Shown here: piece by piece, positions 26,683 to 36,568 of the stretch | Layout of the letters: every line of letters starts with the position of its first letter | Numbering within the stretch: position 1 is the stretch's first letter | Origin: JADMJV01 sp964649085 | Lineage (GTDB): Bacteria > Vulcanimicrobiota > Xenobia > Xenobiales > JADMJV01 | Direction of reading: 5' to 3' | NCBI GenBank assembly: GCA_964649085.1 | Contig: CAZYPN010000004.1 | Coordinates: 124,001-188,000 of the forward strand | Length of the DNA stretch: 64,000 nucleotides | Translations under genes and position numbers: made by a program | Notes under the pieces: model-generated | Told to the model about the DNA's origin: nothing | Seen by the model: the letters and a program-made list of their open reading frames with translations, nothing else | Database searches by the model: none

Positions 26683-28425
26683 AATCGACAGGGTACAGGC
26701 CGGCTGGGGCTGGGTCCAGAGCAGTTCTACCACCTGAAATCGTCGTCCGGGAACCTGCAACACCAGGGCCGGCACGTGTTGCCCCTGGAACTCCAGAGAG
26801 ACCGTCTGTTTCAGTTGTTCGGCCAGTTGCTGTTGGCGGGCCCGAAGCAGCTCGTCCAGAGGAGCCGTCTGTCCCACGACCGTGCGCAGGCGGATGGCTT
26901 CGAAGTTGCGTCGCTGCCAGCGCAGTAGCAAGAAATCGTGGGAGCCACCCAGATAGCGAAATCCTGCGGGGGCGTCGATGCTGAACATCCCATCGGGTCC
27001 TTCGGCCCGGCTCACGGGCCGGGCATTCTGGCCGGTGCTGTTGCGCAGGTCTTGAAAATGCCCCCAGGGTAGCCCCAGTTCGTCCAAGAGTTTCTGGCTG
27101 CCGTCTCGGCCGCTAGGGCCCGAGCCAGGGGAGTGCTGAGGATAGGCCGGTTCTTGCGGTTCCAAACGAGGCTGTGTTGGGCTGGGACGAGGCCGGGGCG
27201 GGGAGAGACTGGCCTTGGGGCTGGGCCGGGGTCTGGGGGGCACCTGAACGGCCACCGGGACTTCGGGTTTCGGCTGCGGTTGGGTGGGCAAAGGGCGCGG
27301 GGTGGCTGTTCGTTCCGGCGGAGCCGTGAACCTCGTGGGGCTGGGCTCGGGGCGGGGCGGCGGCGCCGGGGTGAGGTTGGCCGACACCGGCGAGGGTGGC
27401 GGGTCGCTCGGGTTGGGCCGAGCCCATCGGGCCAGCCCGCTGAGCAGCCACCCCAGCACCAGTCCCAGGCCGATTTGGGCCCAGCCGGGCAGGCCTCGGC
27501 GAACTCTGGTTTGGGAAGCAGGGGCGGCAAGAGCTTCGCGCGCAACCGGGTCGCTGGCGACCTCCGGGCTCTGGCCTGGGGAAGTTGCCCCGCCCTTCAG
27601 GGCCTGAGATAACTCCGCCACCGAAGCAAAGCGTTGCTCGGGAGCCCGCTGCAAGCACTTCTCGACGATCGCTTGCAGCTCCCGGCTCACGTCGGGGCGT
27701 AGGGCCGAGATGGGGGGGAAGTCAAAGGGAGACACCCTTTCGCCCTGGCCATTGGTCAGCAAGTAGTGCAGGGTGGCCCCCAGGGTATAGATGTCGGAGC
27801 GCACGTCGGTCTGGCCACCGTAGTGCTCGGGCGAGGCCGTCAGCACCGAACCCAGCAAACGGGTGTCCTGATCTTTTCCTTCTTTGTAAGCACGGGCGAT
27901 GCCGAAGTCCACCAGATAGAGCTGACCCGAAGGGTGCAGCAGGACATTCTTGGGTTTGAGGTCGCGATAGATGATGGGCGGATTCTGGCCGTGAAGGTAG
28001 TGCAGAATGTCGCACAACTGCAAGCCCCAGTTGCGTGCCTGGGCCTCGGGTAAGAAAATGTCGGGAAAGGGAGAGATCTGTTGCTCCAGATTGGTCCCTT
28101 CGACGAAATCCTGAACCAGATAGAGGTGGTCGCGCCACTCGCAAAAGTCTTGCAGCCGAGGAATGGAAGGGTGTTGCAGGCGCTCGAGCAAGGCCTTCTC
28201 CTGGGTAAGCGAAATCACGGCCTGCGCCTGCGATTTGGGAACCTCCTTGACAAACAGGACCTTGCCGTCGGGACGAAGGCCCTTGTAGGCCACGCTCATC
28301 CCTCCCGCTGCCAGATAAGACAGCTTCATGCCCTTGAGGCTGGAGCCTTCGGGCAATACCATCACGGGGGCGTCGTCGAGGCGTGTTCCGTCGGGCGCAG
28401 GCACCCTGGTAGGGCCAGCGATCAT
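26605..28425 (-). CDS. Transmembrane Ser/Thr protein kinase with Pro-rich linker and C-terminal sensor domain
   Basis: ATG 28425 starts a 606-residue PknB-type kinase. The kinase domain (30-285) has the glycine loop AAGGMSVAYKG, Lys60 in LFVKEV, YRDLKPKN with Asp155 (Tyr replaces the usual His of HRD), and DFG with Asp173. A membrane helix lies near residues 320-335 (QIGLGLVLGWLLSGLA), followed by about 120 Pro-rich residues and a 150-residue C-terminal domain outside the membrane that I do not recognise. It is divergent from the GAF histidine kinase with a 55-base spacer, so a shared regulatory region is possible. Confidence 0.9.
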   Translation of the reverse strand: MIAGPTRVPAPDGTRLDDAPVMVLPEGSSLKGMKLSYLAAGGMSVAYKGLRPDGKVLFVKEVPKSQAQAVISLTQEKALLERLQHPSIPRLQDFCEWRDHLYLVQDFVEGTNLEQQISPFPDIFLPEAQARNWGLQLCDILHYLHGQNPPIIYRDLKPKNVLLHPSGQLYLVDFGIARAYKEGKDQDTRLLGSVLTASPEHYGGQTDVRSDIYTLGATLHYLLTNGQGERVSPFDFPPISALRPDVSRELQAIVEKCLQRAPEQRFASVAELSQALKGGATSPGQSPEVASDPVAREALAAPASQTRVRRGLPGWAQIGLGLVLGWLLSGLARWARPNPSDPPPSPVSANLTPAPPPRPEPSPTRFTAPPERTATPRPLPTQPQPKPEVPVAVQVPPRPRPSPKASLSPPRPRPSPTQPRLEPQEPAYPQHSPGSGPSGRDGSQKLLDELGLPWGHFQDLRNSTGQNARPVSRAEGPDGMFSIDAPAGFRYLGGSHDFLLLRWQRRNFEAIRLRTVVGQTAPLDELLRARQQQLAEQLKQTVSLEFQGQHVPALVLQVPGRRFQVVELLWTQPQPACTLSISGGAAAVRFPAYLGEFQAHLKRLQF

Positions 28426-28480
28426 CGAACTCTCCGCGAGCCTGGTGGGCAGGTTTCCGGACGGTCCCCTCTAAGGGACG

Positions 28481-29757
<1,277 letters not shown>

Positions 29758-29764
<7 letters not shown>

Positions 29765-32019
29765 AGCATATCCTGGTCGTGGAAGACGACGAATTGATGC
29801 GCATCAGCCTGGAAACAGAACTCAAGCTGGCTGGCTATCGGGTGAGTCTGGCCGAGTGTGGTGAGCAGGCCATAGAACTGGCCCGACGTGAGCACTTCGA
29901 CCTGGTCGTCTGCGATATTCGCATGCCCGGCATCAATGGAATCGACACTTTGAGCGCTTTGCGCGAAATGCAACCGGCGGCTCGCAATATTGTCATGACC
30001 GGCTACGCCGACGCCGACGCGCCTGTGCAGGCCGTGAAGCTCAAAGTGGATGACTATCTGCGCAAGCCCTTCAGCGCAGACGACTTCCTGGTGGCCGTGC
30101 GCAAGGCTCTGCAAGACCAGCTCCAGGAGTTCAGGCGCCAGCGGGTTACCCGGCAGCTGCGCAGTTTATTGCTGACCTACGGTCGTCGTCTGGCCGAAGG
30201 CGACGCGGCCGAACAGGCCCTGAGGGCCTCCCATCGCGCCTGCTGGCTGGCCCGCGTGCAGGGCCTGTCACCAACCCGCATCGAGAGTCTGCAACTGGCT
30301 TGTTGGATGCAGTTTCTGCGCCCCGAATTGCAACTTATGGAAGAGCTGAAACCTATCGCCGAGTTGCTCGAGCAGGCCGAGGAGGGCTGGCAAGGCGGAG
30401 GCCCCCGAGGCTGGCAGGGCCTGCAGATCCCCCTCGAGGCTCGTATTTTGCGCCTGGCTTTAGGGCATGACACGGGACTGGACCCTGAATTGTCGCAGCT
30501 GCTCGAAGCCAACCAGGAACTGCCTACCGAGCCCATGCAGCCGGCCCCAGGCCAGCCCCGCGCCTTGCTGGCGCTGGCTCAGTCGTACCTGAGCGCAGGG
30601 CAGTTCGAACTCTGCTCTACGGCACTGAGTCAGTTGCTGGAAGCGTCTCCCGAGGTCGAGTTGCAGGCTCGGGCCTGGCTGACCTTGGGACAGTTGCAGT
30701 TGCTTCAGCAACAGCCCGAGCAGGCTGCCCACTCGGCCCGTCAGGCCGAGGAAAGGGCCCTGGGCCGTGGCCTCGAGGGGCTTCAGTCGCGGGCTATTCT
30801 GCTGCGGGCTCAACTGGGAGAGGCCCAGGCCGAGGAACTGTCTTTGGCGCGCTCCCATCTCGAGAATGCCGGCGATCGGGCGGGCGTGGAACTGTGCGAC
30901 TTGTGGCTTGCGCTCGCAGGGGATGGGAATGCTTCGTTGCGCCTTCTGGAGGGGCTCCATGAGGAGAGCAGGCTGTGGATCGACTGGTTTCAACCGCTGA
31001 GCCAGGCTCTGCGTTCGCAGTTGAATCACCCCCTGCTGGCCGAGCGGGTCAAGGCCGCTGGCGACCGGGCCCTGGGCCTGTTGGAAGCCTGGTTGCTGCC
31101 TTCCGCTGCTCTGGAGTTACGCCTGCGGGCTTTGGACCTGCTGGCTCCCCTGGATACCCCCGCCGCACGGGCTTTGCTGGGTGGCGACTTTTCCGATCAC
31201 CCGGCCCTGGCGCAAAAGTCTCAGTTGCTGGCCCAAAGCGGTCAGGTCAATCCGGTGCGGCGTCTGGAGGTCTACCTGCTGGGCCGATTGCGCCTGGCCC
31301 TGGGTGGGCAATTGCTCAATGAGGAGGGCCTCAGCGCCAAGAAGACGCGCTCGCTTTTTGCTTATCTGGCCTGGAGGCGTGGTCAGGAAGTGCACGAGGA
31401 AGTCCTGATCGAGCTGTTCTGGCCCGAGGCCGGCCCCAAGGGGAAGCATTCGCTGCACAACGCGGTCTATCAGATTCGAAAATTCTTGCGCAGCCAGTTG
31501 GGCGACCTGGCCGATGAAGTGTTGCAGCTCGGACCGGGTCCTTCCTATCGACTGGAGCGTCACGCGGCGCTGTGGATCGATTGTGAGGACTTCCTGGAGC
31601 ACTGTCAGGCGGCCCAGCGGGCCCTGCTCCAGCAGCAGCCCGCTCAAGCCGTGGCCGAGCTGCGCAAGGCCGAGCTGCTCTACCGGGGCGACCTGCTCGA
31701 AGCGCTCTATGACGAGTGGGTGGAGCCCGCCCGTCAGGCTGCTCAGGAGCGCTTTGCCCAGTTGCTGGCTACTTTAGGACGCCATGCCTTCGAGCAGGAA
31801 AAATACGAGCAAAGCCTGGAGTATTGGAAGCGTTTGCTGCAGCGCGACAACTGCAGCGAAGATGCCTATATCGGGTGCTTTCTGGCCCAGCAGGCACTGG
31901 GACGTCCTGGCGAAGCGGTTCGCACCTACCACCAATGCGCCCAGGTGTTGCGCAAGGAACTCGGCCTCGGACCCCCGCCACAACTGGTCGAGATGTACCT
32001 GAAATTGTCCGGTTCTTAG
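29758..32019 (+). CDS. Response regulator with TPR-like middle and SARP-type (winged helix + BTAD) domain
   Basis: I place the start at TTG 29758 because it directly begins the receiver fold (LLEHILVVEDD) and follows a GGAGG at 29749-29753; the frame upstream lies inside the histidine kinase gene. In the 753-residue product the receiver is at 1-125 with Asp53 in VVCDIRMP and Lys in RKPF. The middle (150-480) is Leu/Ala/Gln-rich helix, probably repeats. From about 500 a winged-helix (RRLEVYLLGRLRLALGG ... KTRSLFAYLAWRRG) and a BTAD helical domain (EAVRTYHQCAQVLRKELGL) form the DNA-binding/activation unit of SARP regulators. Such proteins often activate secondary-metabolite genes, though I have no site evidence for that here. 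Confidence 0.9.
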
Positions 32020-32405
32020 TCGCGCTTGTGCTTGCCGAGCTTAAGGCATTCTACCGTGTGGATCAGGTTTTTCCGCACGGTGATCTCGATATACTCGTCC
32101 TTCTCGGCCCCGGGGAATTCCCAGGTGAACTGGGTACCGTCGGCAACCTGTTCCATTTTGGCTCCGGGTAGCTTGGCCTTGTAAAACTCGACCACCTTTT
32201 CTTGCGGGTCGGTGTAGGTCAGGTCCCAATACTTCGAGTAGGTCGACTCGGACTCCGAACCGGCCAGGGCCTGTTTCGGGTCGTGGGCCGAGCGCGCGTA
32301 GACGGGGATCATGTCCTTGTGAATGGCCCCCTCCAGATCGGGAGGTTTGCTGCTGCATCCCCACAGCAGACAGCTCAGGACCAGTGCAACCAGGTGCTTT
32401 CCCAT
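32016..32405 (-). CDS. Small lipoprotein of unknown function
   Basis: The 129-residue product has a lipoprotein signal: MGKHLVALVLSCLLWGC with the lipobox LLWGC, and Cys17 as the lipidation site, followed by SSKPPD. It should be anchored in a membrane after Lgt/LspA processing. The mature part contains SKYWDLTYTDPQEKVVEFYKAKLPG, a pattern seen in small periplasmic proteins that measure polar head-group or substrate binding, but I name no family. Its last four bases overlap the end of the convergent regulator gene. Confidence 0.7.
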   Translation of the reverse strand: MGKHLVALVLSCLLWGCSSKPPDLEGAIHKDMIPVYARSAHDPKQALAGSESESTYSKYWDLTYTDPQEKVVEFYKAKLPGAKMEQVADGTQFTWEFPGAEKDEYIEITVRKNLIHTVECLKLGKHKRD

Positions 32406-32445
32406 GCCCCAGGTTTCGAGCCTGGAACATCAACCCCTGTTCGGC

Positions 32446-33000
32446 TTACCTGGCCGGAAAGGTCGCCATGAACTGATCCAGATAGGTGAGTCCGTCTGGA
32501 TACAGGCCCATCATTTGGTACCAGCTGAGTTCGCAAAACAGGATGACGTCGAGCAAGGTCAGCTGTTGACCCAGCACGTGGGGCCCGCTCAGTCGGCTTT
32601 CCATGGCCTGCAGCAGCTGGCGAATCTCGCTTCGGGCCTGCTCTTTGTGGGCCGGATCAAAGCCTTTCATGGCCAGCGGCTCGAGGGTGGTTTGCAGGAA
32701 GAACAACCACTCATACAGTCGCGCTCGCTCGGCCGTTGCGGGTGCGGGAGTGGCCATCTGCTCGGGAAACAGGTCGGCCAGGTAAAGCGTGATGGCCCCC
32801 GATTCGATCAGCGTCAGGTCGCCGTGTTGCAGGGCTGGCACGCGGCGATGAGGATGGATCTTTTCGTAGCCCGGTTTGCGCTGGTCGCCCTGGCGCAGCA
32901 ATACCTCCACCTTGCGGTGGGGAATCTCGAAATAGTCCAGCAGCATCTGGGTGCGCATCCCGCGGCTCTGGGGGTCCATGTAGTGAATCAGTTCGGCCAT
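32446..33000 (-). CDS. Glutathione S-transferase family protein
   Basis: A 184-residue protein with an N-terminal thioredoxin-like domain (strand-helix MAELIHYMDPQSRGMRTQMLLDYFEIPHRKVEV, cis-Pro in HRRVPAL, and the IESGAITLYLADLFP segment that binds the gamma-glutamyl group) and an all-helical C-terminal domain (LGQQLTLLDVILFCELSW). The catalytic Ser/Cys/Tyr is probably the Ser or Arg near residue 12. The reaction and substrate are not predictable. It is 36 bases downstream of the GntP-type permease gene. Confidence 0.85.
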   Translation of the reverse strand: MAELIHYMDPQSRGMRTQMLLDYFEIPHRKVEVLLRQGDQRKPGYEKIHPHRRVPALQHGDLTLIESGAITLYLADLFPEQMATPAPATAERARLYEWLFFLQTTLEPLAMKGFDPAHKEQARSEIRQLLQAMESRLSGPHVLGQQLTLLDVILFCELSWYQMMGLYPDGLTYLDQFMATFPAR

Positions 33001-33036
33001 AGGCGAGTCCTTCTGGTTGTTGCGGAACGCTCCTGG

Positions 33037-34395
33037 TCAGTACAGTCCGGTGGCCCGATACAGTCCGATGGCTACGAAGACAGCGGCGGTTTTGAGGCAG
33101 GTAATGACGAAAATGTCTTTGTAGGAATCGCGATGAGTCAGTCCGGTGATCAGCAGCAGCGTAATGACGGCGCCGTTGTGAGGCAGCGTGTCCATGCCTC
33201 CCGATGCCATTGAGGCCACTCGGTGTAGCACTTCAGGGGGCAGTCCCGAGTCGATATACTGCTGACCCAGTGCAGCCAGAGCCAGCGAAAGTCCCCCCGA
33301 CGCCGAGCCCGTAATGCCGGCCAGCAGGTTGACCGAGACCGCCTCGTTGACGAGCGGATCGGCGAAGGAGTTGGCCAGAAATCCTTTCAATGCCTTAAAT
33401 CCCGGCAGCGAGGCAATAACTCCACCAAAGCCATATTCGGAACCCGTATTCATGGCCGCCAGCAGGGCTCCGGCCACGGCCGCGCGCAGCCCTTCGGTAA
33501 CCCCGCGGGGACGCAGGGCCAGGCAGGTGAGAATTCCGCAACCCAGGGCGATCTCGATCGACCAGATGCCCACCACTTTGGCCACCTCGATCTGGCCATC
33601 CTCGGGCAACCCCAGGCTGGCAAAGTCGAACGTCGCTCCATAGGCGGCCCGCAAACGAGGGAGCAGCAGCAGGTTGACCACCGCCACCACCACCAGCGGC
33701 AGCATGGCCACGGCGAAGGGCAGTCGGGCTTCGACCTGACCGGCCTCTTCGCTAAAGCCGTAGCCTTCGTCGCCGGCCGCCCGGCGCTGTCGCTCCAGGT
33801 AGAGCATGCCTCCGATCAGCACAAACAGCGCTCCACAGCAGCCCAGCAAGGGGGCGGCATAGAGGTCGGTTTTAAAGACCGTCGTGGGAATCACGTTCTG
33901 GATCTGCGGCGTTCCTGGCAATGCGTCCATGGTAAAGGTGAAGGCGCCCAGTGCGATGGTGCCCGGGATCAGGCGCTTGGGAATATTGGCGCGCTGGAAC
34001 AGATTGGCGGCCAGTGGGTAGGTGGCAAAGGCCACCACAAAAAGACTGACCCCCCCATAGGTCAACAGGGCGCAGGCCAGCACGATGGCCAGCATCACCC
34101 GACGTTCCCCCAGCAGGCCCACGATGAAGGCGGCGATCGAAGCGGCCGATCCCGACAGCTCGACGCACTTGCCAAACACAGCACCTAGCAGAAACACCGG
34201 GAAGTACAGCTGGATAAAGCTCACCATTTTCACCATGAAGATGTGGGAAAAGCAGGGCAGGACAGCCGCCGGTCCCAGGCTGAGCAACACCGCCAGCAGA
34301 GCGCACAGGGGGGCAAAGAGGATGACCGAGAGGCCGCGATAGGCCACCAGCATCAGTAAAATCAGGGCCAGCAGAACCACGGCAAACTCGAGCAT
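33037..34395 (-). CDS. GntP-family permease
   Basis: 452 residues, about twelve hydrophobic segments, ATG 34395. The GntP (gluconate/hydroxybutyrate) fold is supported by a Gly-rich end with ASGGMDTLPHNGAVITLLL, GLTHRDSYKDI, and LGAVFGKCVELSGSA near the N terminus. This form is closest in appearance to the D-beta-hydroxybutyrate/organic-acid members rather than gluconate ones, but substrate assignment is a guess. The GST gene on the same strand follows closely. The promoter should lie in the 76-base spacer to 34472; I saw no clear hexamers. Confidence 0.85.
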   Translation of the reverse strand: MLEFAVVLLALILLMLVAYRGLSVILFAPLCALLAVLLSLGPAAVLPCFSHIFMVKMVSFIQLYFPVFLLGAVFGKCVELSGSAASIAAFIVGLLGERRVMLAIVLACALLTYGGVSLFVVAFATYPLAANLFQRANIPKRLIPGTIALGAFTFTMDALPGTPQIQNVIPTTVFKTDLYAAPLLGCCGALFVLIGGMLYLERQRRAAGDEGYGFSEEAGQVEARLPFAVAMLPLVVVAVVNLLLLPRLRAAYGATFDFASLGLPEDGQIEVAKVVGIWSIEIALGCGILTCLALRPRGVTEGLRAAVAGALLAAMNTGSEYGFGGVIASLPGFKALKGFLANSFADPLVNEAVSVNLLAGITGSASGGLSLALAALGQQYIDSGLPPEVLHRVASMASGGMDTLPHNGAVITLLLITGLTHRDSYKDIFVITCLKTAAVFVAIGLYRATGLY

Positions 34396-34471
34396 AAGGC
34401 AAGCTACCCGGGCGGGCTCAAAAAACCTTGAAGCCCGTTTTCCAGCATTTTTGAGCGCTTGAAGCTAGCCT

Positions 34472-35881
34472 GTGGACGTGATCGCCACCCTTGCTCCTCG
34501 ATCGCTGGCTCGACTCAGCCCCCTTCCGGGCCGGGTTGCTTGCTCTGCCAGGGCGCCCGAGCTCGATCGGGTGGAATGGAGCGGCAGCGACCGCCCTGGA
34601 GAGACGCCCGTTTCGCACCGCTGGCTGGCGCGAGCGGCGCTCGGGGCCATCGGTCTGGCCACGCTCTCGGGAGCGGCCAGCGCCATGGTGCAGGTACAGG
34701 CCCCGGGGTTGTTCGAGTCTACCGGTCCGGGAACGCCGCGCCCGGCCGAGGCCGCCCAGTTGCGTCAGCGGTTGCGCCAGGTGGATCCTTCAATCGTCAA
34801 GTTGCTCGAACACGACGGCGTGCGCTACGGGGTGGTGCGTCCTGGAACTTCCTTTGCCGCCCTTGGCGCCTTGCAGCCGCGCAGCGCGGAGGACTATACT
34901 TCCCGGCTGCCGGAAATGCGTGCCCAGGCCGAGCGGGCTCGTCAGGCCGCCGCGCCCTTCCGCCGGGGCCTGGACAGTTTGCTGCGACAGCGGGTTGCGG
35001 GTCGCCTCGATCCTTCACTGGAGGCGCGCATCGCCCAGATGCAGCGCGACATGCGTCAGGCTGTGCTGGAGGCCCTGCCTGCCTCGAGCTGGCTGACCCC
35101 CTATACGATTCCCAGCCTGGCCGGACAGCTGCGCGATCGCGACGGTCTGCACGAGCTGGTGCGGCTGCAGAAAGAGCCCAAGGGCACGGCCCGGATGGCC
35201 GAGCTGGTCGGCGCTCGTGGGGCCGATCAGAGCCTGGAGTATCAACGGCTTCTCGAAGCCATCAACGGTCCTGAGCTTCAGGCGGCACGGCAGGTGGCGC
35301 TGGCCAGCGCCACCCCTGAGCAGCGGGTGGCCTGGGAAAAGGACCCCGGCCAGGTTCCCCTGGACCTGAAATCCTACGTCATTCTGGCGCCCGACCTGGC
35401 CTATTTGCCCGATGGGCAGGGGGGCAGTCTGCGGGCCTCGCTGCTCGACGCGGGGGTCCAGGCGGCCTGGGCCAATGCCCAGGGCAAGACGCTGGCCCAG
35501 AGCCCGATTCGCGGCCAGTATTTTCCCTGGAATCGCAAAGTGCTGGTGCAGAGCAGCAAGCTGGCCCCTTCGCCCAACGAACCCCATGCCCATACGCCGG
35601 TACATGAGTTGGGGCACGCCCTGGAGGATTCGGTCGAGCGCCACGATCCGCGCTTCTATCAGAACTGGCTGTCGCGAGTGCAGGGGGCTTACCAGCGGGC
35701 CCGCGCACAGGGCAGTGTCAGCGAATATGCGACCACCAACCTGGCCGAATACATCGCCGAAGGCGTGGGTCACTACTACGAAGATTCCGCTTTGCTAAAA
35801 AAGAAAGACCCGCAGCTCTTCCAACTGACTCAGGAGTTGTTGGAAAAGGCTGCGGATCTCGGCCGCCGACTCGAACCTTAG
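34472..35881 (+). CDS. Putative exported zinc metalloprotease, ATLF-like, with long N-terminal leader
   Basis: GTG 34472 (or 34478) starts a 469-residue protein. Residues 1-48 are polar and not a normal signal peptide; a hydrophobic helix follows at 52-72 (LARAALGAIGLATLSGAASAM). The C-terminal domain carries a zincin site HELGH (His378-Glu379-His382) and about 45 residues later NLAEYIAEGVGHYYED with Glu426 or Glu430 as third ligand, spacing like the lethal-factor (ATLF) type metalloproteases. The middle (100-250) is helical and probably a prodomain. It converges on yceI-like gene (stop at 35881, next stop 35882). Substrate unknown. Confidence 0.7.
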   Translation: MDVIATLAPRSLARLSPLPGRVACSARAPELDRVEWSGSDRPGETPVSHRWLARAALGAIGLATLSGAASAMVQVQAPGLFESTGPGTPRPAEAAQLRQRLRQVDPSIVKLLEHDGVRYGVVRPGTSFAALGALQPRSAEDYTSRLPEMRAQAERARQAAAPFRRGLDSLLRQRVAGRLDPSLEARIAQMQRDMRQAVLEALPASSWLTPYTIPSLAGQLRDRDGLHELVRLQKEPKGTARMAELVGARGADQSLEYQRLLEAINGPELQAARQVALASATPEQRVAWEKDPGQVPLDLKSYVILAPDLAYLPDGQGGSLRASLLDAGVQAAWANAQGKTLAQSPIRGQYFPWNRKVLVQSSKLAPSPNEPHAHTPVHELGHALEDSVERHDPRFYQNWLSRVQGAYQRARAQGSVSEYATTNLAEYIAEGVGHYYEDSALLKKKDPQLFQLTQELLEKAADLGRRLEP

Positions 35882-36457
35882 CTATTGCTTGCCCGCTTCT
35901 ACCAGCAGGCGCACGCTGACCTCGTCGCCGAGCACGGAGCCGCCTTTGTCGAGGTTGCGGTTCCAAATGATTCCATAGTCTTTGCGGTTGATCGTGAAGT
36001 CGCTGCGAAAGCCGGCAACTTCACCCTGGAAGCCCGGTCCCACGCCCAACAGCTGAACGGGAACCATGACTTCCTTGGCGACGCCGCGAATGGTCATCGT
36101 GCCCAGCACCTCAAACTTGTTGTCTCCGCGTGGCACCACTCGCTTGCTCTTGAAGCTGAGGGTGGGGTATTTGTCCACCGCGAAAAAGTCATCGTTCTTC
36201 AAGTGGGCGTCACGTTTTTCGTTGTCGGTAAAAATGCTGTCGGCCTTTACGGAAAACTCCACCGAACTGTTCTTCAGGTTCTTGGCATCATAGTTGATCG
36301 TGCCCTCAAAGTCGCGAAACCGACCCTCCACCTGGCTTACAAGGTGGCGTACGTTGAAGACGATCGAACTGTGGGCCGGGTCGACCTTGTAGGCGGCTGG
36401 CTGGGCCAGCGCCATCCCCGTTCCCAAGAGCCATAGACCAAGTATCCAATGTTTCAC
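35882..36457 (-). CDS. YceI-family lipid/isoprenoid-binding periplasmic protein
   Basis: GTG 36457 is chosen because a GGAGGT lies 7 bases upstream and a signal peptide follows (HWILGLWLLGTGMALAQ); the frame runs further upstream but without signal-peptide character. The 191-residue product has the YceI lipocalin-like sequence: VDPAHSSIVFNVRHLVSQVEGRF, FSVKADSIFTDNEKRDAHLKNDDFF, PTLSFKSKRV, FTINRKDYGIIWN. YceI proteins bind polyisoprenoid or amide lipids in the periplasm. A plausible promoter and palindrome lie upstream (36486-36540). Confidence 0.9.
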   Translation of the reverse strand: MKHWILGLWLLGTGMALAQPAAYKVDPAHSSIVFNVRHLVSQVEGRFRDFEGTINYDAKNLKNSSVEFSVKADSIFTDNEKRDAHLKNDDFFAVDKYPTLSFKSKRVVPRGDNKFEVLGTMTIRGVAKEVMVPVQLLGVGPGFQGEVAGFRSDFTINRKDYGIIWNRNLDKGGSVLGDEVSVRLLVEAGKQ

Positions 36458-36485
36458 AACCAGGACCTCCAAAGTTGATGACCTG

Positions 36486-36514
36486 AGAGTAGTAGCTTTC
36501 CTGGGTGGAATCAA
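36486..36514 (-). promoter_or_regulatory. Candidate sigma-70 type promoter of the YceI-like gene
   Basis: On the minus strand TTGATT (36514-36509) and TACTCT (36491-36486) are separated by exactly 17 bases and lie about 30 bases upstream of the GTG start. The -35 matches TTGACA at four positions; the -10 is weak. No experimental support. Confidence 0.35.
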
Positions 36515-36520
36515 TCGGAA

Positions 36521-36540
36521 GAAACGGATCGATTCGTTTC
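36521..36540. promoter_or_regulatory. 20-base near-perfect palindrome upstream of the YceI-like promoter
   Basis: GAAACGGATCGATTCGTTTC reads the same on both strands except for one mismatched pair. A related half-site, GGAAACGATCG, follows at 36547-36557. The palindrome lies just upstream of the candidate -35 box, where an activator or repressor could bind. The regulator is unknown. Confidence 0.4.
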
Positions 36541-36568
36541 CTAGTTGGAAACGATCGCGGGGAAGTCC

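Noticed and set aside
34400..34471. Promoter in the spacer between the GntP gene and the metalloprotease gene
   Set aside because: No hexamer pair with suitable spacing was found; I do not report a site.
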